This document shows positions 47,071 through 54,455 of a stretch of DNA of 64,000 nucleotides, one piece after another. A program made the translations under genes and the position numbers. Numbering within the stretch: the first letter of the stretch is position 1; each line of letters opens with the position of its first letter. The notes below the pieces were generated by a model, which was not told the origin of the DNA, did not search any database, and saw nothing but the letters and a program-made list of their open reading frames with translations. The stretch comes from an uncultured Bacteriovoracaceae bacterium (GTDB lineage: Bacteria > Bdellovibrionota > Bacteriovoracia > Bacteriovoracales > Bacteriovoracaceae), in NCBI GenBank assembly GCA_937923325.1, contig CAKZUQ010000018.1, positions 1 through 64,000 of the forward strand, in the 5' to 3' direction.

Positions 47071-47090
47071 CATCATGACGCCTGCAATTG

Positions 47091-47127
47091 GTCGAACGAA
47101 GTGAGGCCAAATGTCAGGGATGATGTA
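47091..47127 (+). repeat. Intergenic direct repeat, copy 1
   Basis: Begins GTCGAACGAAGTGAGGCCAA and ends GGGATGATGTA. It matches copy 2 about 100 bp on at roughly three of four positions. The core CGAACGAAG/CGAGCGAAG is bounded by short inverted ends (GGTC/GGCC here). Confidence 0.5.
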
Positions 47128-47189
47128 GTTTTAGCAAAGGAGAGCTTGCTCCAAATTTGATAAAAATACATCAGGCCTTCTGGGTACAG

Positions 47190-47225
47190 ATCGAGCGAAG
47201 CAAGATCAAATCCAGGAATGATCTA
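47190..47225 (+). repeat. Intergenic direct repeat, copy 2
   Basis: Begins ATCGAGCGAAGCAAGATCAA and ends GGAATGATCTA. The GATC...GATC ends can fold the CGAGCGAAG core into a small hairpin. Between groEL and the IS3 remnant; function unknown. Confidence 0.5.
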
Positions 47226-47264
47226 TATAAATTCACAAATAAAATACAGGCCTCTCTTATGATC

Positions 47265-47917
47265 TGTACCCCAAAAATGGGACTGATTAATAAAAGGCTC
47301 TAAAGTTAAAAATTAAATTGCCTCCGATATTCACTAGGGGGCATTTTTTTGAGTCCTAACTGTGGTCGTCTATGATTATAGTAATTTATTTTCTTCGTCA
47401 CTTCTTTTGTAATATCTTCTATGTTTTTACAGGATTTTAAATCAAGTAAATCTTTTAAGTGTCCAAAAAAACTTTCTATTGGTGCATTATCAATACAATT
47501 TCCTCTTCTAGACATTGATTGTGTGACTCCATTCTGTTCTAATTTTCTTCGATATGAAATATGAGTGAAATGCACTCCTTGGTCTGAGTGAATCATTAAT
47601 TTCTTTTTCTCTTCTACTGTTAAACGTTTTAAGGCTTTATCAATCGCTGAATTAGTTAAGTTTATATCAATTCGACTTGAGACTGACTTACTAACAATTT
47701 CATTTGTACAAAGGTCTTTCACCGCTGCAACGTAAGCTTTTTTCGTCCCGTAGTTTATTTGAGTTATATCTGTAGAGTAAACTCTATCTGGAATCTCTTG
47801 CTTAAAATCTCTATCCAGTAAATTTGGAAATGTTTCGTGTTCTTGCTTTTTCTTTGCAAAAACTCTGTATCCCCCGGTTTTTGGAAAGTTGGTACCTGAG
47901 GTTTTAATTAATGACAT
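47265..47917 (-). mobile_element. Truncated IS3-family element
   Basis: One inverted-repeat end is visible: TGTACCCCAAAAATGGGACT starting at 47265, the form typical of IS3 ends. Between it and 47917 lies the 3' part of the transposase gene. The other end, orfA and the 5' part of orfB are missing, so the element cannot move by itself. Confidence 0.75.
47306..47917 (-). pseudogene. IS3-family transposase orfB, 5'-truncated
   Basis: A 203-residue open frame covering the catalytic core of an IS3 transposase. The DDE triad is present: D50 in VYSTDIT, D112 in IHSDQGVHFT and E148 in CIDNAPIESFFGHLK, 35 residues after D112 (DD35E). The C-terminal YYNHRRPQLGLKKMPPSEY is also typical. Full OrfB proteins are about 80 residues longer with an N-terminal helix-turn-helix (HTH_21) region, missing here, and no orfA is found. 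The odd first residues (MSLIKTSGTNFPK) suggest that sequence at the break is now read as its start. Probably inactive. Confidence 0.85.
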
Positions 47918-47993
47918 CTAAAAAGAATGGCCACTCACCATACGATAAATTAAATTCTCTTTTTTATATCGAAGACTAAATCACGCTGAATAC

Positions 47994-48302
47994 TTACGAT
48001 ATATATTCAACTGTGCCTATTGGAGCCGATTGTTTATTCTCAATACCTTTAGAGGTAGGAGGTGAAATTTCGACGAATTCCATAGGATGATCATTGTCTA
48101 GTTCAAATGATTTAATTCTCTGGGCAAGAAGTACTGAATCAATCTTCAGTCTTTTTGTGACATAAGATCTTGATGACATCGAAATCAATTTTAAAAGTTC
48201 CTCTATCATGGAGTCAGGTACAACAATACCTCTATGATCAGGTGTTTCTTCTCTCCATTGATCAAGTTGTTCACGGAAGTCTTTTATTGAGTAATTATTC
48301 AT
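47994..48302 (-). CDS. Orphan IS66 TnpA-like protein (possible remnant)
   Basis: A 102-residue protein with the plan of IS66 accessory protein TnpA: EQLDQWREETPDHRGIVVPD, then a helix-turn-helix-like MSSRSYVTKRLKIDSVLLAQRIK and a final FVEISPP, as in many TnpA proteins (FVEL). No tnpB or tnpC follows; downstream lies the IS3 remnant. It may be the leftover of an IS66 element destroyed by the IS3 insertion, or a domesticated DNA-binding protein. A plausible ribosome-binding site (AAAGGAACC) precedes the ATG, so it could still be expressed. Confidence 0.6.
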   Translation of the reverse strand: MNNYSIKDFREQLDQWREETPDHRGIVVPDSMIEELLKLISMSSRSYVTKRLKIDSVLLAQRIKSFELDNDHPMEFVEISPPTSKGIENKQSAPIGTVEYIS

Positions 48303-48414
48303 CGTCAGGTTCCTTTTAAATTTGGTTAAACTAGGGGCGAGACGATGATCTCATTTTAAAATGGCTAATTCACGCAGGCTAGCCGAAGGGACACCTTTAT
48401 TAAGAAATCTAAAT

Positions 48415-49503
48415 TTAAAAGTTTTTACCAAAACCTAAGCTCCACATAGTCAAATCATTAGAGATAAATTTACTAAACTGAGTACTAATGAAGTATTTTC
48501 CCACTGGCCACTTAGAATAAAGAGAAGCAAGTATTTGGAAGTCACTTCCCTCATTAATAGTGTAGTCATTTGGGCTAAGTGTAGCTGATGCAGTAGGAAT
48601 TTCTAAATCTTGAATAATAAAAGTCATTGGCAGCTTGAGCCCAACTTCTGCTCTTTTTTCAGATACAAAAAATGAAAAACCAGGAGAGACCTTCAATCCA
48701 TAAGTAGGAATATTTTCTTGTTGATACTTGCCTAAATTTCCACTGTTTAAGCTAACTTTACCAAGGCCTAAAATAGCACAAGTATCCAGATTAAAAGCTG
48801 TATAATAGTTCTCATAATTGACACCCCCTCCAAGGCAAAGACCATTTGTTGTTACAACAAGACCTCCATTCTTAGAAGCTTCAACAGCTTCAATATCGGC
48901 TTCTTTTTGCCAAGTTAAGTATTCAAAGGTTAGATAGTACTTGAGCTTCCTTTTATTTTTTCCAAGTTCATCAACATGATAATTCATATCAGTTAAGAGT
49001 CTATCAGCTTTATCATCTCTAAATTCTAATTCAATTAATAAATTTCCAACCTTATTAAAAAGCGATAATCGCTTTTTAAATTTCTTATCAACTTCTCTCT
49101 GTTCTTTTAGCCACGAAAAAAGGGTTGTTAAGACTTTCCAAGAAGTTAACTTAAAGCTTTTAGATACTCTGGAACTATCTACGAGATCTCCATTTTGAAT
49201 TCTTTTATTAACTCTTTTAAAAGTTTTTCCATTTTCTCGAATTAGCTTTTTATAATAAAAGGAGTATGCATAATTATATTTTTTAATTTTTTCTGCAGAA
49301 ATCGCTAAAATAAGTAATACCTTCTCATTTTTCATCAAAGTTTTTTTCCTTGATGATCTTTTAAAAACTGCCATAACTCTCTTATATTGCTTTCTTGCAA
49401 AAGCCTTTTTTATTTTTCCATCATCACTTAAAGCAAAAGCATTAAGCGAAAAAAAAGTTGATAAAACTAAAGCCAAAAATGTGCTTGAAGCAATAGTTGC
49501 CAT
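48415..49503 (-). CDS. Exported protein with TPR-like N-terminus and barrel-like C-terminus
   Basis: A 362-residue protein with signal peptide ending NAFA. Residues 25-180 are basic and helical (KIKKAFARKQYKRVMAVFKR; YAYSFYYKKLIREN), TPR-like; residues 190-362 look like amphipathic strands ending in SLGFGKNF, a C-terminal Phe as in outer-membrane barrels. AAGGGA before the ATG supports the start. It overlaps the end of the porin-cytochrome gene by 37 bp and is the last gene of that operon. It may help insert or hold the barrel; unproven. Confidence 0.68.
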   Translation of the reverse strand: MATIASSTFLALVLSTFFSLNAFALSDDGKIKKAFARKQYKRVMAVFKRSSRKKTLMKNEKVLLILAISAEKIKKYNYAYSFYYKKLIRENGKTFKRVNKRIQNGDLVDSSRVSKSFKLTSWKVLTTLFSWLKEQREVDKKFKKRLSLFNKVGNLLIELEFRDDKADRLLTDMNYHVDELGKNKRKLKYYLTFEYLTWQKEADIEAVEASKNGGLVVTTNGLCLGGGVNYENYYTAFNLDTCAILGLGKVSLNSGNLGKYQQENIPTYGLKVSPGFSFFVSEKRAEVGLKLPMTFIIQDLEIPTASATLSPNDYTINEGSDFQILASLYSKWPVGKYFISTQFSKFISNDLTMWSLGFGKNF

Positions 49504-50615
49504 GAATCCCTTACTGATTTTTTTTCATCAAAGTTTCTAATATTTTGTAAATCTAATCTAAATTCTGTTCTATGAATAGGAAGATATTGAATTCCTGGCC
49601 CCCATACAACTGTATAATCATCTTCTTCTATATCTTTCTTACTATATTCGACATTAGTGAATAAATAAATTCCCCTATAAGGTCTCAAGTAAGTTTGAAG
49701 AATTCCATACCTAGATGTCACTGTATCCCCACCACTGACAGGAGTTTTGTTAACCTGTCCTAGTTCCATTTGAACGCTTGAGCCAGAGTTTAAACTAATT
49801 CTTCCATGAGCTCCATAAGCAAGTAAGTCTAAATAATCATTTGAAGATTTTTTTATAGAAGCACCTATTCTATGAATATCAGCAACAGTTTTCTCTAGTA
49901 TCCCACTAAATCCAACCATTCTCAAATCAGCTTCTTGAGAAAGATTTCCCACAAACCCATGAACTCCTCCCTCCCAATCACCATTAAGGTAATGAAATGC
50001 AACACCATGACCTTGATCATTCTGAGAAACCTGAGGCTGAGTTCTACTAGAAAAGATATGTTCTACGAATCTAATTCCATATACGTGATCGAGAAGACCA
50101 GCATAAGCACCCCACTTTTTGGAAAACTTATATCCCACGTAATGTTCACGACTTCTAAAATTACTTTCGTCTTCAGCTCCACTTCCAGACCTAGTTGTTT
50201 CAGGCGTTTTACTTATGCTTCCACTTATTAAAAATTTAGCATCTTTACCAAACTTTAAAACCCCTCTTAAGTCTTGTTGCATAGTGATCCATCTTTTTGT
50301 TTCAGACTTAGAGGAACCGGGATTGTTGGTAATAGAAATACCTCTGTAGTTAGCTTGAAGCCTTAAGTTCTTAGGTTTATAAGCACCGAACAAAAAGTCA
50401 CTATGATAGGCTATATCTTCATTAGTCATAGACTTTGGATACAATGCTCCTGAAGCAATAGAAGTTGCATTAACCACACGTCCATAATCGTTTACCATTC
50501 CCCCGCCAAAAGGATTATAGTGACAACTTTTACAAGTTGTATATCCGTGACCGATGTAATGTGGGTAAGAATAAACATTCAGACTTAATAAAAATAATAA
50601 TAAAAAATACTTCAT
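49467..50615 (-). CDS. Porin-cytochrome fusion: one N-terminal haem c motif on a beta-barrel (Cyc2-like architecture)
   Basis: A 382-residue protein. Signal peptide MKYFLLLFLLSLNVYS, then at once a single haem-binding motif TTCKSCHYNPFGGG (Cys 28 and 31, His 32) with a nearby DYGR, then some 330 residues of alternating, aromatic-rich amphipathic strands ending LLQAHFWL. One haem plugged into an outer-membrane porin is the layout of the iron oxidase Cyc2, and CHYNPFG...DYGR recalls the segment after its haem. I infer a conduit for electrons across the outer membrane; Cyc2 homology is not proven. Overlaps the cytochrome lipoprotein gene by 4 bp. Confidence 0.72.
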   Translation of the reverse strand: MKYFLLLFLLSLNVYSYPHYIGHGYTTCKSCHYNPFGGGMVNDYGRVVNATSIASGALYPKSMTNEDIAYHSDFLFGAYKPKNLRLQANYRGISITNNPGSSKSETKRWITMQQDLRGVLKFGKDAKFLISGSISKTPETTRSGSGAEDESNFRSREHYVGYKFSKKWGAYAGLLDHVYGIRFVEHIFSSRTQPQVSQNDQGHGVAFHYLNGDWEGGVHGFVGNLSQEADLRMVGFSGILEKTVADIHRIGASIKKSSNDYLDLLAYGAHGRISLNSGSSVQMELGQVNKTPVSGGDTVTSRYGILQTYLRPYRGIYLFTNVEYSKKDIEEDDYTVVWGPGIQYLPIHRTEFRLDLQNIRNFDEKKSVRDSWQLLLQAHFWL

Positions 50616-51010
50616 AAACTATCAATCCATGACCTTAATTTTTGATACTCTTCCGTGTCTATCACCGAACCTTCAAGAGGCATATTAGTATTCAATGGAG
50701 ACTTTGCAGCTGAAGTGTTTTTCATTCTATGGATCAGCTTGGAGTTGGCAGCACTACCAGGTTGAACAAGCCCAGCATTAATCCAGTCTTGGTTAGATGT
50801 ATAAGAAAGCCACTCATTGTGATAATTATGACAGCTCATACATTCAACCTTCAAAATAATAAATGGCTCCAACAAATTACTATCTTGAACATTAACATCG
50901 TCATAAAAAAGAGTATCTGAACTATTTGAGTTTAAAGTTTCACAAGAAGTAAGTAAAGCTGCAATCAATAAAATAAATGTAAAAGAAGCTAATATTTTAT
51001 TTTTTTTCAA
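50612..51010 (-). CDS. Cytochrome c lipoprotein
   Basis: A 132-residue periplasm-facing lipoprotein. I take the TTG at 51010 as start because GGAG stands seven bases upstream and the protein then reads MKKNKILASFTFILLIAALL with lipobox LLTSC. A single haem motif ECMSCHNYH follows, and later NTNMPLEG, whose Met may be the distal ligand, and a C-terminal EYQKLRSWIDSL helix as in small planctomycete-type cytochromes c. It overlaps the YceI gene before it by 14 bp and the porin-cytochrome gene after it by 4 bp, so it is the obvious electron partner of that protein. Confidence 0.78.
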   Translation of the reverse strand: MKKNKILASFTFILLIAALLTSCETLNSNSSDTLFYDDVNVQDSNLLEPFIILKVECMSCHNYHNEWLSYTSNQDWINAGLVQPGSAANSKLIHRMKNTSAAKSPLNTNMPLEGSVIDTEEYQKLRSWIDSL

Positions 51011-51500
51011 CAGGCATCTCCACATCAATAACGACAACATCTTTTACACCGACACCAAGGTACTTAACCTTTTTAAGCCCAAGCTTCTTAGTATTTACTT
51101 TAAAATTTACTATAATATTATTACCTTTTATTTTGTAGATAATATTTTTGATCTTCTTCTTAGCTCCAGCAATTTCTAATATTGCTTGTCCCTTACCATT
51201 TTCACCTTTGAATTTTTTCAAAACCGCATTCGGGTGCTTTTTTGACTTAAGGTGCTTAGCAAAATGCTCATTTCTTAGACTCATTCCAGTATCAAAAGAA
51301 CTAACAGGTACTTTTATTCGATTAGCCCACACTCTATTTTCAGATGCCTTATAATTAACCTTTCCCATTAAATTAGAGCTTTTAGCGACAAAAGATCCCG
51401 CAGGACTTAAAGAAACATTGAGCTTTATTTCCTTAGAAAATAAACTTGAAGATGATAAACTTAAAGATAATAATAAAAATGATAAAATTAATGATTTCAT
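50997..51500 (-). CDS. YceI-family periplasmic protein
   Basis: A 167-residue protein with signal peptide (LSLSSSSLFS) and a YceI lipocalin-like barrel: SLSPAGSFVAKSSNLMGKV, then MSLRNEHFAKHLKSKKHPNA, the family's signature RnxHmkxxfLdvxkyP region. YceI proteins bind long isoprenoids such as ubiquinone precursors. The second of two adjacent YceI genes, overlapping its paralogue by 4 bp (ATGA) and the cytochrome gene by 14 bp. A quinone-type carrier feeding the cytochromes is a plausible inference. Confidence 0.85.
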   Translation of the reverse strand: MKSLILSFLLLSLSLSSSSLFSKEIKLNVSLSPAGSFVAKSSNLMGKVNYKASENRVWANRIKVPVSSFDTGMSLRNEHFAKHLKSKKHPNAVLKKFKGENGKGQAILEIAGAKKKIKNIIYKIKGNNIIVNFKVNTKKLGLKKVKYLGVGVKDVVVIDVEMPVEKK

Positions 51501-51994
51501 TTTTTGGTCTCCTTATTATTTACAGGAATATTGACTTTGATTTTGACTGTTTCATCAACTCCAATATTAAAATATTTAACTTTTTTTAAATTAAAGTCTA
51601 GAGCATTTATTTTAAAGCTAGCAATAAGGTTATCATCTTTCACAGTATAGTCAAACTCCACAGGCTTTTTAACTCCTGCTATTTCAATAGCACCACTACC
51701 TTTACCATTAAAACCTTCCATGTCATACAAAGAGATATAAGGGTGCTTTTCATATTTTAAATGCTTCCTTAAATGTTCGTCCCTTAACTCTATTCCTGTT
51801 CTTAATGAGTCAACTAAGACCAAAAGCTTCTTTGCTCTAACCTTACCACCATCATAAGCAACTCTTCCCGATAATTCTTTTGTCTTAGCTTCAAGAGATC
51901 CAGATGGACTCAACTTTACGAACAAAGTCACTTCACTTGAAAAGCTATAAGAACTAACTAACAAAAACCACAAAAACCACAAATTTTTTTTCAT
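51497..51994 (-). CDS. YceI-family periplasmic protein
   Basis: A 165-residue paralogue of the next gene: signal peptide MKKNLWFLWFLLVSSYSFSS, then KLSPSGSLEAKTKELSGRV and the YceI signature ELRDEHLRKHLKYEKHPYISL. I start at 51994, which gives a clean signal peptide, rather than at an upstream in-frame ATG with a poor N-terminus; the ribosome-binding site (GGG) is weak. First gene of the five-gene YceI/cytochrome/porin operon. The two YceI proteins are similar throughout, pointing to a local duplication. Confidence 0.83.
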   Translation of the reverse strand: MKKNLWFLWFLLVSSYSFSSEVTLFVKLSPSGSLEAKTKELSGRVAYDGGKVRAKKLLVLVDSLRTGIELRDEHLRKHLKYEKHPYISLYDMEGFNGKGSGAIEIAGVKKPVEFDYTVKDDNLIASFKINALDFNLKKVKYFNIGVDETVKIKVNIPVNNKETKK

Positions 51995-52127
51995 ATAAAA
52001 CCCAAATTTAAATAATCTTAACACACAACAGACCAATTTGAATAGATAAATACAACGAATCTTTTTTTTCAAGTACTTGGAAGATAAATTAAATAAATAA
52101 AACTAAATTAAATCTAGGAATATGGAC

Positions 52128-52401
52128 TCAAATCCTTTGAATTGTTGTAGTTTCTTCAACTTCAATTTCTTTAAACTTACTCTCAGCAACCATGCCAGCA
52201 TTGACGAGTTTCTTAGCTCGTTTAATAATACTGGACATCTGTCCCTTCTTAATTCAAGATCCCTATAGAGATCAGTTGCTGCCCCGGCCACTGCTCCCAA
52301 GTTCTTAAAGCATCAATAATTACTTCGTTGCTCATGTTTTAAATGACACCTTTTGAAGACTTAAAAGTATTAATTCTTTTTCTTAAGACATTATTGTCCA
52401 T
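52128..52401 (-). pseudogene. IS66 tnpA remnant with stops and a frameshift
   Basis: Starting at the ATG at 52401, which has GGAG upstream, the frame reads MDNNVLRKRINTFKSSKGVI, stop, NMSNEVIIDALRTWEQWPG, stop, and after a shift KKGQMSSIIKRAKKLVNAGM then KFKEIEVEETTT. These pieces line up in order with TnpA of the full IS66 copy in this window (MDLTILAKKISSYRTPAG; EILHAWEQWTG; KKMAKIMGKAKQLKREGV; TEVIVEENETT). An unrelated open frame of 65 codons in another phase here is therefore not a gene. Confidence 0.8.
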
Positions 52402-52481
52402 GTAACATCTCCATGTGTTGTTATATTTATAATCTACAGGAAATATTAGATTTGAAAATGTGGGGTACTTTGACGATTTAC
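52128..52481 (-). mobile_element. Decayed left end of an IS66-family element inserted in an IS91 gene
   Basis: On the minus strand the terminal repeat GTAAATCGTCAAAGTAC begins at 52481, matching the right end of the full IS66 copy (GTAAATCGTCGAAGTAC) at 16 of 17 bases. A broken tnpA follows; tnpB, tnpC and the other end are gone. The IS91 transposase frame runs straight into this terminal repeat, so this insertion cut that gene. Confidence 0.75.
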
Positions 52482-53096
52482 CTTTCGAATAAGTTTTTTT
52501 ATTTTTTTCATAAATAGATTTCTAAAGCGTAAAGCTAAAACTGTTTTATGAACTAGAAAGTTCTTTCTAAATCCAATCCACTTTCCAGTGTCACAGGAGA
52601 AGCCACCTGCTGGAACAATCATGTGAACATGTGGATGAACACTAAAGTTTGAGCCCCAAGTGTGAAGGACAGAAGTATACCCACCTTTTGCGTTCCACTT
52701 TGTTTCTATAGTGTCTAAAATTGCTTGAGAGGATGCTTTAAAAAGTATATTTGAGAAAGCAGTTTTGTTGTATAAGAATATATTGTTAAACTCATGAGGA
52801 ATTGTAAAGACGGTGTGAAAGTGCTTGCATGGAAGAATGTTTTCAGCCATTTTGATGACCCATTGCTGCTGTTTTTTCCATCCACATTTAGGACAAGATC
52901 TATTTCTGCATGAGTTGTAGGATATTGAATATTTGTCGCATCCCTCGACGGAGCAAGGGGTTGCATGTTCACCTAGAGCTTCTGTGCGACATTGAGACAT
53001 GTCTTTTAATATTTTTTTTTGATATGAATTGTATTTTGAAGTGTCGACAAGTTTTATAACATCGGCGACTTCAAAATTTTGTCTTGAGTTGTGCAT
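52446..53096 (-). pseudogene. IS91-family transposase, C-terminally truncated
   Basis: A 216-codon frame for the N-terminal part of a rolling-circle (HUH, Y2) transposase. The zinc-binding N-terminal domain has Cys at 48, 53, 63, 68 and 71 (CRNRSCPKCGWKKQQQW); the HUH metal site is H156/H158 in FSVHPHVHMIVPAGG. The catalytic tyrosines further downstream are missing: from residue 206 the frame reads into the terminal repeat of the IS66 remnant and stops after 11 foreign residues. Full-length relatives are about 370-400 residues. Inactive. Confidence 0.85.
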
Positions 53097-53100
53097 GACT

Positions 53101-53331
53101 TTAGAAAAACACTCTGCGACAAGAGTTGCACTTTATGTTCTGTTTAGCTTGGTCTTCTTCATCTTTTTCAGAGTAGTAGTCAACAAAAGTGGATTCGCCA
53201 CATTCACAAATAAATTCATCGGTGTACGGAAATATGCTATCATCGTTGTCGACATGAGTGAGTTCTTTATTGTTTTTTTTGATTTGTTTTTTGTTTTTTG
53301 TTTGAATGAAAAAGTTTTTAAATGAAGCCAT
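53101..53331 (-). CDS. Small zinc-ribbon-like protein upstream of the IS91 transposase
   Basis: A 76-residue protein with a basic N-terminus and CECGE...CNSCRRVFF, a likely four-Cys zinc knuckle. It ends four bases before the IS91 transposase start and is probably part of that element, like the small ORF upstream of the transposase in IS91 itself. Function unknown; expression doubtful now that the transposase is broken. Confidence 0.55.
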   Translation of the reverse strand: MASFKNFFIQTKNKKQIKKNNKELTHVDNDDSIFPYTDEFICECGESTFVDYYSEKDEEDQAKQNIKCNSCRRVFF

Positions 53332-53666
53332 GTATTTATTATGTTCTATTTTTGTTTTTGATTAAAGGTAAGGTTGAATTTTTTACCTAGTTTTGCATTT
53401 ATTTTTATATTTTTCACGGTATGTGTTTTTTATCGTGCGTGTTTTTTGATTTTTATTTTTTATTTTTTATTTTTTATTTTTGATTTAGGATAAAGTTGTC
53501 GAAGCTTTTTCTTTATTAACTAGATTTTTATTGTCTAGAGGGAAATATTCAAAAGATTTTTTACGATTTTTTTAGTTTATTTTATACTTATTTTTAGTTT
53601 ATTTTTTGGGAAAAGTTGCGCGAGCGCAGCGAGTTTTATTTATATGATGGGGTTTCTTGGTTAATT
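53332..53666. other. T-rich gap between IS91 and IS66
   Basis: About 330 bp, extremely T-rich on the plus strand, with no gene. It holds a heptamer tandem repeat, a candidate IS66 left end (TAAAGTTGTCGAAG at 53491-53504) and, just before tnpA, GCGCGAGCGCAGCGAG. The exact left boundary of the IS66 copy is not resolved. Confidence 0.5.
53450..53481 (+). repeat. Short tandem repeat of TTTTTTA
   Basis: Single A bases at exactly seven-base intervals (53455, 53462, 53469, 53476) separated by T runs; about 4.5 units. Low-complexity DNA next to an insertion sequence, prone to slippage. Confidence 0.8.
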
Positions 53667-54044
53667 ATGGATTTAACAATACTAGCAAAAAAGATTAGTT
53701 CTTACAGGACTCCCGCAGGAAGAGTAACCAAGTTACCTGATGAAATTCTTGGAGAAATTCTTCACGCTTGGGAACAGTGGACTGGCACGGCTTCTGGCTT
53801 TTATAGCCAGCTTGGAACACATCAAAAAAAGATGGCCAAAATTATGGGAAAAGCAAAGCAACTAAAGCGAGAAGGTGTTTTTGATGGGCTAAACTTTACA
53901 GAAGTTATTGTTGAAGAGAATGAAACTACTTCTTCAAATGTAACTCCCATAACTGGCTGTGGAATTGAGCTCGTTTGGAAAGATAATATTATAAGATTTG
54001 GCAGCTCTGAGCTGCTAGTAGATTTTTTAAAAAAGGCAGCATAA
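53667..54044 (+). CDS. tnpA: IS66 accessory protein TnpA
   Basis: A 125-residue protein: an N-terminal helix-turn-helix-like region (AKKISSYRTPAGRVTKLPDE, then EILHAWEQWTG), QKKMAKIMGKAKQLKREG and the closing strand GIELVWKDNIIRFGSSELLVDFL. Needed together with TnpB and TnpC for IS66 transposition. I choose the ATG at 53667 by analogy with the remnant tnpA copy in this window, which begins MDNN at the corresponding place. The stop is directly followed by the tnpB start. Confidence 0.85.
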   Translation: MDLTILAKKISSYRTPAGRVTKLPDEILGEILHAWEQWTGTASGFYSQLGTHQKKMAKIMGKAKQLKREGVFDGLNFTEVIVEENETTSSNVTPITGCGIELVWKDNIIRFGSSELLVDFLKKAA

Positions 54045-54401
54045 ATGATAGCAATGAATCGTAGGACTAAAATATTTATTTCGAAAGAACCAACTGATAT
54101 GAGAGTATCCTATGATTCATTGTTTAATAAAGTTAAGACTATTCTAGACGAAGATCCAATGTCTGGGCATATGTTTGTTTTTATCAATAAAAGAAGAAAT
54201 AGTTGTAAGTGTCTCTACTATGACGGCACAGGCCTTGTCATTGTCTCAAAGCGCATGGAAAGTGGTTTGTTTAGTAAAATAAATCCTTATCACTCTGGTA
54301 AAATCAAGTTAACTCAAGCTGAATTTAATTTATTTTTTGAGGGAGTCGATTTAAATAAAATATTTATTGAGAGTCCAATAGAAATTAATAAAGCTAGTTA
54401 A
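54045..54401 (+). CDS. tnpB: IS66 accessory protein TnpB
   Basis: A 118-residue IS66 Orf2 protein. KIFISKEPTDMRVSYDSLFN, GHMFVFINKRRNSCKCLYYD and GLVIVSKRMESGLFS are its standard blocks. Role in transposition not known in detail; required in related elements. It abuts tnpA and precedes tnpC by 54 bp. Confidence 0.93.
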   Translation: MIAMNRRTKIFISKEPTDMRVSYDSLFNKVKTILDEDPMSGHMFVFINKRRNSCKCLYYDGTGLVIVSKRMESGLFSKINPYHSGKIKLTQAEFNLFFEGVDLNKIFIESPIEINKAS

Positions 54402-54455
54402 GTTTATGGGGCCATGGGCCTATACTTTTTGAATTTATTTTTTAATAATTAACTC

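Noticed and set aside
52103..52300. A 65-codon minus-strand open frame
   Set aside because: The same DNA encodes, in other phases, fragments that align in order with IS66 TnpA; the open frame is an accident of a decayed gene.
53450..53481. Regular repeat as a possible CRISPR array
   Set aside because: Seven-base units of T and A with no spacers; simple tandem repeat.
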